A stretch of 32,406 nucleotides of DNA from Cyclobacteriaceae bacterium (GTDB lineage: Bacteria; Bacteroidota; Bacteroidia; Cytophagales; Cyclobacteriaceae). Within the stretch, counting starts at the first letter, position 1, and each line of letters opens with the position of its first letter. Shown here one piece after another: positions 1 through 7,227 of the stretch. Made by a program: the position numbers and the translations under genes. Location: positions 1 to 32,406 of the forward strand of contig JALOMI010000010.1 in the NCBI GenBank assembly GCA_025455465.1. The letters are read 5' to 3'. Under the pieces are notes generated by a model, which was given only the letters and a program-made list of their open reading frames with translations, made no database searches and was not told the DNA's origin.

Positions 1-335
1 GGCACAAACACGAACCGCTTGTCGTAAATCGTTTGTCCGATGTAATAGCTCACCCAGTACTCGTTGTTGAGGTGGAACACGGCCGAATCAATCGGCTCCA
101 CCAGTACGGCACTTTCTGCCGGCACAGTTTCCAGGTAATGGCGTAAGACGGATGTTTGCTGTTGTTCACCGTTTTTTTCTCCGTAGCCTTTGCTGGCCAC
201 CAGGGTATTCTCTATCGGAAACGAATTCTTATTGATCAGATATACTTTCCATTCATCGCTTTCTCCTGGATGCCTTTTGCGGGCGATGGCCACGGTTACA
301 TTTTTTACTTCCGGTATTTCAATATCGCGAATCAT
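1..335 (-). CDS. Conserved hypothetical protein, C-terminus cut off by the window edge
   Basis: Reverse-strand reading from ATG at 335: MIRDIEIPEVKNVTVAIARKRHPGESDEWKVYLINKNSFPIENTLVASKGYGEKNGEQQQTSVLRHYLETVPAESAVLVEPIDSAVFHLNNEYWVSYYIGQTIYDKRFVFVP..., open to the edge. Its ATG overlaps the lipB TGA (ATGA), typical of an operon. Missing from the ORF track because it has no stop inside the window. Confidence 0.75.
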   Translation of the reverse strand, partial: MIRDIEIPEVKNVTVAIARKRHPGESDEWKVYLINKNSFPIENTLVASKGYGEKNGEQQQTSVLRHYLETVPAESAVLVEPIDSAVFHLNNEYWVSYYIGQTIYDKRFVFV

Positions 336-1048
336 ATCCACACCATGTTGAAGAGTTCTCCGATGTTTTTTTTCAGCACGTCATTGATTTCGTTCATGTT
401 TACTTTCCGACCGGTTTCCTTCTCCAGCGAAGTTACCGCCTTGTCGCTGATGCCGCAGGGCACAATGTGATCAAAATAGGAAAGATCGGTATTTACATTA
501 AAGGCAAAGCCGTGCATGGTGACCCAGCGGCTGGTCTTAACGCCCAGGGCGCAGATCTTTCGTGCATGAACGGCATCATCCGGATCAATCCATACACCGG
601 TCAGTCCAGGTATACGGCCGGCTTCTACTCCATAATGCTTGAGCGTTTGTATGACGGCTTCTTCCAGCAAGCGCATGTACCGATGAATGTCGGTAAAAAA
701 ATTTTCGAGGTCAATTACCGGGTACCCGACAATCTGCCCGGGGCCGTGAAAGGTAATATCCCCGCCACGGTTACTGTGATAGTATGTTGCCCCGATGGTA
801 GAAAGGTCATCCTTGCTGATTTTAAGATTGGATTCGTCACCGCTCTTGCCGAGGGTGTACACAGGCGGGTGCTCGCAGAATATCAGGTAATTGCTGGTTG
901 GTAGCTGCCGCTCCGCAGGCAACTCCCGGTTTTGTTTTTTGATGTCGAGGATGCCGGAGAAAAGTTCAGCCTGGTAATCCCAGGCTTGCCGGTAATCCGT
1001 TAGCCCGAGATTTATGCACTGCGTTTTCCGGTTGATGACGGCATTCAC
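332..1048 (-). CDS. lipB: Octanoyltransferase LipB (lipoyl(octanoyl) transferase)
   Basis: 238 aa ORF with LipB motifs: CEHPPVYTLGKSG, NRGGDITFHGPGQIVGYPVIDL, RKICALGVKTSRWVTMHGFAFNVNTDLSYF, IVPCGI. Confidence 0.95.
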   Translation of the reverse strand: MNAVINRKTQCINLGLTDYRQAWDYQAELFSGILDIKKQNRELPAERQLPTSNYLIFCEHPPVYTLGKSGDESNLKISKDDLSTIGATYYHSNRGGDITFHGPGQIVGYPVIDLENFFTDIHRYMRLLEEAVIQTLKHYGVEAGRIPGLTGVWIDPDDAVHARKICALGVKTSRWVTMHGFAFNVNTDLSYFDHIVPCGISDKAVTSLEKETGRKVNMNEINDVLKKNIGELFNMVWI

Positions 1049-2058
1049 TTGATCTTATCCAGCTCTCCTTTGAGATATACAATCGAATCAATCGGGTCAG
1101 GCTCCACCCCGTTTTCTTTCGCCAGGTAGAATGACACCCAGTCCGTCAGGTGAATCAGGTAGTAATATTGTTCCAGCAGTGAGGCGCCTTCGCCCACCAC
1201 ATCAATGATCGGGTTCGATTTTTTCTCAAAAATATCGCGGCAGATTTCCATGCGCTTCTCCACACGTTCATGGTCGTGATCCGAGTAGAGATAAATCACT
1301 TGCAAGTAAGGCATGAGGGCTTCCGGAAACTGCCAGCCCACCAATTCGTTGTGGTTCATCTCCGGGAAGGTGTTGACATGGGCCAGCTGCTTGGCGTTCT
1401 CATTCAGCTGTTGCTGAAAGCGCAACGCCATGGCATGCAACCGGCTGTCGCAGTAAATCACCGGCAGTTTGCCTTTGAGTTTGCGCGCAATCAGTTCGGC
1501 TTCGTTCTGGATGCCCTTCTCCCCGCGGTCCAGAAACTGGATGGCATTTTCTGTTTCTTTGATATAGGTGGAGCCGATGAGGTTTGTGTGATACAACACT
1601 GATAACAGGGCCACCATATTATACGCCAGCATAGCGCGTGGGCTGTCAGAGCCAGCCGGCAACTGAATGTAAAACAGGTTGTATTCCCTGGCGATATCAA
1701 GCAGCTTACCGCCTGAAGCAATGGCTATGACATGGGCCCGCTTGAGCAAGGCTTTATTCAAAGCAGCAATGGTTTCTTCGGTGTTGCCGCTGTAAGAGCT
1801 GGCGATAAAGAGTGTATGCGGACTAACAAACTGCGGAATGTTGTAGCTTTTACATACGGTAATGGGAATGGGAATGCGGCCGAATGTTAATGATTCCACC
1901 AGGTTGGCACCAATGCCGGAACCGCCCATGCCGGCAATAACGATGTTGCGGATATCACTGCCGGGTCTTACCAGGTCGATAGAAGCACTAATGCGCAGTG
2001 CGTCCGCCAATTGGCGGGTAAAGCTTTCGATATATTTTTTTGTAGCAGACATGATCAT
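1045..2058 (-). CDS. SIS-domain bifunctional phosphoglucose/phosphomannose isomerase
   Basis: About 335 aa ORF with GMGGSGIGANL, SSYSGNTEET, IASGGKLLD, PEMNHNELVGW, typical of the Pgi/Pmi SIS family. The track start at 2061 is a TTG; ATGs lie at 2058 and 2052. Overlaps lipB by 4 nt. Confidence 0.9.
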   Translation of the reverse strand: MIMSATKKYIESFTRQLADALRISASIDLVRPGSDIRNIVIAGMGGSGIGANLVESLTFGRIPIPITVCKSYNIPQFVSPHTLFIASSYSGNTEETIAALNKALLKRAHVIAIASGGKLLDIAREYNLFYIQLPAGSDSPRAMLAYNMVALLSVLYHTNLIGSTYIKETENAIQFLDRGEKGIQNEAELIARKLKGKLPVIYCDSRLHAMALRFQQQLNENAKQLAHVNTFPEMNHNELVGWQFPEALMPYLQVIYLYSDHDHERVEKRMEICRDIFEKKSNPIIDVVGEGASLLEQYYYLIHLTDWVSFYLAKENGVEPDPIDSIVYLKGELDKIK

Positions 2059-2069
2059 CAAATAACGTT

Positions 2070-2077
2070 CAAAGGTA
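2070..2077 (-). promoter_or_regulatory. Candidate Bacteroidota -7 box TACCTTTG upstream of the isomerase-lipB operon
   Basis: The minus strand reads TACCTTTG (consensus TAnnTTTG) 12-18 nt upstream of the candidate ATGs. Confidence 0.4.
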
Positions 2078-2125
2078 TCAGATAAAGTACGAATTTAGAA
2101 TGTTCAAAACAGATTAGTTGACGGC

Positions 2126-2476
2126 ATGAGCGATAAGCAGACCATCGGCAAAATGGGGGAAGAAATGGCCGCCCGTTTTATGGAAGAAATGGGCTTTCAG
2201 GTAGTTGCACGTAATTACCGACATAAGCATGCAGAAATTGACTTGATTGTTCACCGCGACAACTGGTTGATTTTTGTGGAAGTTAAGACGAGAAGTTCAA
2301 CAACTTACGGTGAGCCCGAAACGTTTGTTGATTTTAAAAAGGGACGTAAAATCATGGAGGCAGCTGAAGAATATATTTTCACTACCAACTGGCGCGGGCA
2401 TATTCGCTTTGATATTGTGTCGGTCAAGCTTGGCAATCCTCCGGAGATCAGACACTTTGAGGATGCGATCAACTGA
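2126..2476 (+). CDS. yraN: YraN family protein (UPF0102, endonuclease-like fold)
   Basis: 116 aa; KMGEEMAARFMEEMGFQVVARNYRHKHAEIDLIVHRDNWLIFVEVKTRSSTTYGEPETFVDFKKGRKIMEAAEEYI, the UPF0102 signature. Confidence 0.92.
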   Translation: MSDKQTIGKMGEEMAARFMEEMGFQVVARNYRHKHAEIDLIVHRDNWLIFVEVKTRSSTTYGEPETFVDFKKGRKIMEAAEEYIFTTNWRGHIRFDIVSVKLGNPPEIRHFEDAIN

Positions 2477-2539
2477 GGTGTTTAGGTGTTTAGGTGCTTA
2501 GGTGTTTAAGTGTTTAAGTGTTTAGGTGTTTAGGTGCTG
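2476..2539 (+). repeat. Tandem repeat, eight copies of an 8-bp unit (consensus AGGTGTTT)
   Basis: AGGTGTTT AGGTGTTT AGGTGCTT AGGTGTTT AAGTGTTT AAGTGTTT AGGTGTTT AGGTGCTG read directly. The first base is the last base of the yraN TGA. Confidence 0.95.
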
Positions 2540-2599
2540 ATGCGTGCGCGAGATGAGGAAGATTTTAGGATTTTTGTACACCGAACTCGCGCAGCAGGC

Positions 2600-3228
2600 T
2601 CAGGAGGTTTTGTTGTTGCGGTAGATTTCGCGACCGCGTTCATTCCACTCAACCCGGATGAAGGGTTTCAGATTTTTATCGAACGGATCTCTCGGGTAGG
2701 CAATTAATTTCTTTCTCCGGCCGGTGGGGTAGTATTCATACCAGTCGCCCACCCTTCGGTTCCATTTGTATTCACCGGTAACGGCCAGTTGACCCGACTC
2801 ATAGAACATGTAGTAGTAGCCTTCTTTTTCTCCTTATTCTGGGTCTTCTTATAAGGGCCGTGCACGAGTACGCCTTTCTTCGGGTCGAAGCGGCTCGTGC
2901 GCACCACTTCACGCCTGGCGTAGTCATAATAATAGATATCACGCACCAGGGTGTTGGGCACTTCCGGTTTTTTCAGGTAGTAAAAATTTTCATACACGGT
3001 TCGGTCACCAGTGCCTTTGCGGGAAAATCCTTTCTTGGTTTTGATTCCATAAAAGACCTTCTTTTTGGGCTTCTTCTTTTTGCGGGTGTTCATCGGCTCC
3101 TCTTCTTTTTCAAAGTCGAGGCTCACCGGGGTGTCAATCACAAACGGGCGGTCTGGTTCTTCCTGGGCAAATACCGGAAGTGTGAAGCAGAAACAAATAA
3201 AAGCAATTGCAGACCGGCAGAACTTCAT
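2600..3228 (-). pseudogene. Secreted/periplasmic MORN-repeat-like protein split by a -1 frameshift near 2820-2835
   Basis: Frame 1 from ATG 3228: signal peptide MKFCRSAIAFICFCFTLPVFAQ ... VHGPYKKTQNKEKK. Frame 2, ending at 2600: EGYYYMFYESGQLAVTGEYKWNRRVGDWYEYYPTGRRKKLIAYPRDPF... has MORN-like E(S/G)G..G.Y..... G.W..Y repeats. The frames join in an A-rich stretch (AAGGAGAAAAAGAAGGC on the minus strand). Confidence 0.75.
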
Positions 3229-3280
3229 ATCGGGTAAACGCCTCGAAAGTTCAAAAAGTATAGGGAAATCAACAAGTCCT

Positions 3281-3324
3281 AAAAAAGCAAGTCTCCTGCA
3301 ATTGACCGGCAATGACAGGAGACT
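3281..3324 (-). terminator. Probable rho-independent terminator of htpG
   Basis: AGTCTCCTG (3290-3298) pairs with CAGGAGACT (3316-3324), with an inner ATTG/CAAT stem; on the minus strand this is followed by TTGCTTTTTTAGG. Confidence 0.7.
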
Positions 3325-3344
3325 CTCTCTTTTATTCAAAATGA

Positions 3345-5277
3345 TCAGGATACAAACTCAACGCTTCGCCTGATGAAGTTGGTGAGGTCGGCACCGGTGA
3401 GCATGTTCTGCGACAAGAGGGCAAGGTCGAAGGCTTGCTTGGCCAGTTTCACTTTTGCATCTTCACTGTCGGCTTTCAGAATTTTCTGTACGATGTTGTG
3501 GTTTCCGTTGATCGCTACCTGGTAGCTGTCGGGCATACTGCCCATGAACGCATAGCCGCCACCCCCCATCTTCGCCATGTCTTTCATCCTGCGCATGAAT
3601 TCGCTCATCGTGATGACTACCGGGAAGTCATCCGCTGCCATCGGTTCTACACTAACGGTCATGTGGGTGTTGTTGATGGCCTTTGTGAAGATATCTTTCA
3701 CCTGCTCCTGCTCATCGCTGGTGAGTACGGTTTCCAGTTTTTCATCTTTATCGATGAGCTTATCAGCTGTATCACTGTCAACACGCTTGATATGGGTTTT
3801 CTCCAGCTTCTGTTCGAGGGTGTTGATATAATGGTTGTCGAGAACGCCATCCATCAGCAATACATCATAGGCTTTGTTTTTCGCAGCCTCGATGTAGCTG
3901 TGCTGTTTGCCGGCATCGGAAGCATAGAGGTAGATGGTTTGCTTTTCTTTATCCGTCTGGTTGGCTTTTACTTTCTCCTTGTATTCTTCGAAGGTAAAGT
4001 ATTGGCCATCCACATTTTTAAACAGGGAGAAATCCTTGGCACGGTCGTAGAACTTCTCATCACTGATGATACCGTACTTCACGAAGATGTTGATATCATC
4101 CCACTTTTTCTCAAAGTCAGTGCGATCCTTCTTGTAAAGTTCCTGGAGTTTGTCGGCTACTTTCTTGGTGATATGCTGGCTGATTTTCTTCACGTTGGCA
4201 TCGCTCTGCAGGTAACTGCGCGATACATTCAGCGGGATATCGGGTGAATCCAGTACGCCATGCAGGAGCATCAGGAAGTCGGGCACAACATCTTTGACCT
4301 CATCGGTGATGAACACCTGGCGGGAATAGAGCTGGATTTTATTTTTCTGCATCTCGAAATCATTCTTCACTTTCGGGAAGTACAGAATACCGGTCAGGTT
4401 GAACGGGTAATCCACATTCAGGTGTATCCAGAACAACGGTTCTTCACTGAACGGATAGAGTTCCTTATAAAACTTCAGGTAGTCTTCGTCCTTCAGGTCG
4501 TTGGGGGATTTCGTCCACAGCGGCTGCGTGTTGTTGATGATGCGGTCTACGGTAACGGTTTTGTATTTCTTCTTGCCCTCTGCGTCCTCACCATCTTCTA
4601 CGCTTTCTTCTTTCGTGCCGAACTTGATTTCTACCGGCAGGAATTTGCAGTACTTTTCGAGAATACCTTTCAAACGCCATTCATCCAGGAATTCTTCTGA
4701 ATCGGCATTGATATGAAGGATAACATCGGTTCCGCGGGTTTCTTTTTTGGAGGAAGTGATTTCAAACTCGGTGGAACCGTCACAAATCCATTTAGCCGGA
4801 TCGGCATTGTCCTGGTAGGAACGGGAGATTACTTCTACTTTATCGGCCACCATGAATGCGGAGTAGAAACCTAATCCGAACTTGCCGATGATGTCTTTGG
4901 CATCGGTTTTATCCTTGAACTTCTCCACGAACTCGGTGGCTCCGGAGAAGGCAATCTGGTTGATGTATTTTTTAATCTCCTCAGCCGTCATGCCAATACC
5001 CTTATCGCTCACCGTGATGGTTTTCTTCTTCTTATCGAAACTCACCTCGATTTTCAGGTCGCCCAGCTCACCGTTGAACTCGCCCAGGGAGGCCAGTTTT
5101 TTCAGTTTCTGGGTGGCATCAACCGCGTTGCTGACCAGTTCGCGGAGGAAGATTTCATGATCGGAATAGAGGAATTTTTTAATGATCTTCATGATCGGAA
5201 TAGAGGAATTTTTTAATGATCGGAAAGATGTTCTCGGTATGGATGGAAATACTGCCTTTTTCCTTTACGGCTGCCAT
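3345..5277 (-). pseudogene. htpG: Molecular chaperone HtpG (Hsp90), 5' end disrupted by a 34-bp tandem duplication
   Basis: Body ORF 3345..5192 (615 aa) is clearly HtpG (FLRELVSNAVDA, DKGIGMTAEEI, FGLGFYSAFMVADKV, DVILHI, PLNVSRSYLQSD). The usual N-terminus MAAVKEKGSISIHTENIFPIIKKFLYSDHE starts at ATG 5277 but stops at 5179 because the 34 bp is duplicated. Removing one copy restores one ORF of about 632 aa. Confidence 0.93.
5154..5221. repeat. Perfect 2 x 34-bp direct tandem duplication inside htpG
   Basis: TTCATGATCGGAATAGAGGAATTTTTTAATGATC at 5154-5187 and again at 5188-5221, with no mismatches. Confidence 0.98.
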
Positions 5278-5327
5278 AGTGTTCGATTTTTAAATGAGAC
5301 AAAACTTCTGCCGGGGAGTAAAACAAA

Positions 5328-5351
5328 AAATCCCCGCGCACGCGGGGATTT
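5328..5351 (-). terminator. Probable rho-independent terminator after the DUF4293-like gene
   Basis: AAATCCCCGC-GCAC-GCGGGGATTT, a 10-bp stem with 4-nt loop; the minus strand continues TTTGTTTT. Confidence 0.8.
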
Positions 5352-5391
5352 CAAATGTTGTTCCAGCAAGTTAAAAATGACAGGATGGCAG

Positions 5392-5844
5392 TCAGCGCAG
5401 GCGGTTGGAGTCCTGCACAATGCGTTCATCCCTGCGAATGAACCGGATTGCCAGCCAGTTGCTGATCACCGCCACAAAGGTGAGGTAAAGGCCTGGTCCA
5501 TACTGAAAACCAGCCGGGTAATCTTTGGATAGCTCAGAAGCAAACCATACGGCAGAGATCATGTAGCAGGCAAGAATCAACGTATTCAGTGCGCCTAATT
5601 TTATCTGCATCTGGCGGTTGTCGTAACGCCTGATTTCGATAATGGCCAGCGTGATGGCCGCTACCGCGAGTACTGCGGTAATGGTGTACGGCAAATACGT
5701 GTAGACAGAACCTTTCAATAAATAAAAGGGCGTTAGTACGATGGTGGTTTCACCTTCCTGAATTTGCCAGATCGGCTGCACCAGCGCCACCAGTAAGGCG
5801 ATGATGGTCATAACCAGAAATACCGTTTGAATTCTTTGCCACAT
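5392..5844 (-). CDS. DUF4293-like integral membrane protein
   Basis: 150 aa, four hydrophobic helices, starts MWQRIQTVFLVMTIIALLVALVQPIW and ends RRDERIVQDSNRLR. Resembles the Bacteroidota DUF4293 family. Confidence 0.75.
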   Translation of the reverse strand: MWQRIQTVFLVMTIIALLVALVQPIWQIQEGETTIVLTPFYLLKGSVYTYLPYTITAVLAVAAITLAIIEIRRYDNRQMQIKLGALNTLILACYMISAVWFASELSKDYPAGFQYGPGLYLTFVAVISNWLAIRFIRRDERIVQDSNRLR

Positions 5845-5886
5845 ATAGGGGTTGCGTTAACTTGGACGGCAAAAGTAAGAAGAATA

Positions 5887-6451
5887 TTGAGGAGGAGACA
5901 GGAGAATTGAAGTGACGAGTTTAGGAGCTGGATGGCAAGTAGATCAGAATACAAATAATTGGTTCGGGTTGCTGTGACTTAAGCCGAAAATAAAGTTTTA
6001 AAGTATGGAGAAAACCAAGTCTTTTGAAGAACTGATTGTTTGGCAGAAGGCTCATCAATTTGTTCTGGATGTCTATGCCCTGACCCAATCCCTTCCTCGG
6101 GAAGAACAATTTGGTCTCACCAGTCAGTTTCGCAGGGCCTCAATTTCAATTGCGGCTAATATTGCCGAAGGCTACAAAAAGAAAGGTCATCGTGATAAAT
6201 TGAAATTTTTCAATACCTCACAAGGCTCAATTTCCGAATGCCGTACTATTTGCGCCTGGCCCATGATCTCAGGTATGCGGAGACAGCAGAACTCTGTAAT
6301 AAACTGGAAGAAGTGAGCAAGTTATTAAGCACTTACATGCGTGGAATAATCAGAAACAATAATCCATGAACTTGCAAAACAATTAGAAATCCCCACTCAC
6401 TCCCAACTCCTGATTCCTAGTCTCCTGACTCCCAACTCCTCATCTCCTCAA
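5887..6451. repeat. Short inverted repeat bounding the four-helix-bundle gene, with GA/CT-rich degenerate repeats inside it
   Basis: TTGAGGAG (5887-5894) and CTCCTCAA (6444-6451) are an exact 8-bp inverted repeat. The left side continues GAGGAGGAGACAGGAGA; the right side has a 13-bp direct repeat ACTCCCAACTCCT at 6399-6411 and 6428-6440. Confidence 0.55.
6005..6369 (+). pseudogene. Four-helix-bundle protein (S23 / 23S rRNA intervening-sequence protein family), frameshifted near 6242
   Basis: MEKTKSFEELIVWQKAHQFVLDVYALTQSLPREEQFGLTSQFRRASISIAANIAEGYKKKGHRDKLKFFNTSQGSISECR, then out of frame. The alternative frame continues YYLRLAHDLRYAETAELCNKLEEVSKLLSTYMRGIIRNNNP* to 6369, the expected family C-terminus. 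Confidence 0.88.
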
Positions 6452-6452
6452 A

Positions 6453-7202
6453 ATGCCCCGCTACTTCTTTGAAATTGCTTATCACGGTGCCGGCTACGCT
6501 GGCTGGCAAACACAAGCCAATGCCACCGGTGTGCAGGAGGTAGTGGAAGATGCCCTCAGCAAACTCTTGCGAACATCAATTAAAATAGTGGGCAGCGGGC
6601 GGACCGACACCGGAGTACATTGCCGGCAGCAATTTTTTCATGCCGATATTGAAAAGTTCTTTGAAACTGAAAGCCTGATTCACCGGCTGAACAGTTTTTT
6701 ACCTCGTGATATTGCCATCCGCTCGATCCGAAAAGTTAAATCCGATGCCAGTGCACGTTATTCGGCCATGGAGCGAGAATACGAATACCGTATAACCCGC
6801 GTAAAGGATCCGTTGCTTACCGGCCTGGCCCTCCATTATTTTAAGTCGTTGGATATTCAAAACATGAATAAGGCGGCTGCGTTACTGCTGGGTACCCACG
6901 ACTTTACCTGTTTCAGCAAGGTAAAGACCGATGTAAACCACTTTATTTGCACCGTGAAAAGGGCAGAATGGAAGGCAAAAGGAGATCAACTGGTTTTTTC
7001 CATTGCTGCCAACCGGTTTTTACGGGGGATGGTGCGGGCTATCGTTGGAACGCTGCTGGATGTAGGTATCGGTAAACTAAGCGTGAACGATGTTCAAATG
7101 ATTATCGAAGGTAAAGACCGGAAAAAAGCAGGTGCCAATGCAGAGCCTTATGGGCTCTACCTGGTGCGTGTGAAGTATCCGCAGAAAATATTTATTAAGT
7201 AA
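6453..7202 (+). CDS. truA: tRNA pseudouridine synthase A
   Basis: 249 aa; YFFEIAYHGAGYAGWQTQ, VGSGRTDTGVHCRQQFFHAD, REYEYRI, FLRGMVRAIVGTLLDVG. Confidence 0.95.
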   Translation: MPRYFFEIAYHGAGYAGWQTQANATGVQEVVEDALSKLLRTSIKIVGSGRTDTGVHCRQQFFHADIEKFFETESLIHRLNSFLPRDIAIRSIRKVKSDASARYSAMEREYEYRITRVKDPLLTGLALHYFKSLDIQNMNKAAALLLGTHDFTCFSKVKTDVNHFICTVKRAEWKAKGDQLVFSIAANRFLRGMVRAIVGTLLDVGIGKLSVNDVQMIIEGKDRKKAGANAEPYGLYLVRVKYPQKIFIK

Positions 7203-7227
7203 TCAATAATCCGCTGCTGAAAGAGCG

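Noticed and set aside
467-904. 145-aa plus-strand ORF opposite lipB
   Set aside because: Antisense to an unambiguous LipB; sequence not protein-family-like.
2476-2539. Possible CRISPR-like array
   Set aside because: Units are only 8 bp, directly adjacent with no spacers and no cas genes; a simple tandem repeat.
2600-3228. MORN/YwqK-like 'antitoxin' of a toxin-antitoxin system
   Set aside because: Protein has a signal peptide and no adjacent toxin-like gene; automatic antitoxin labels for this repeat type are not evidence.
3435-4247. 270-aa plus-strand ORF opposite htpG
   Set aside because: Shadow ORF of a strongly conserved minus-strand gene; its translation has no recognisable motifs.
6005-6369. 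Diversity-generating retroelement (Avd-like protein)
   Set aside because: No reverse transcriptase, template repeat or variable-repeat target in the window; only the four-helix-bundle fold is shared.
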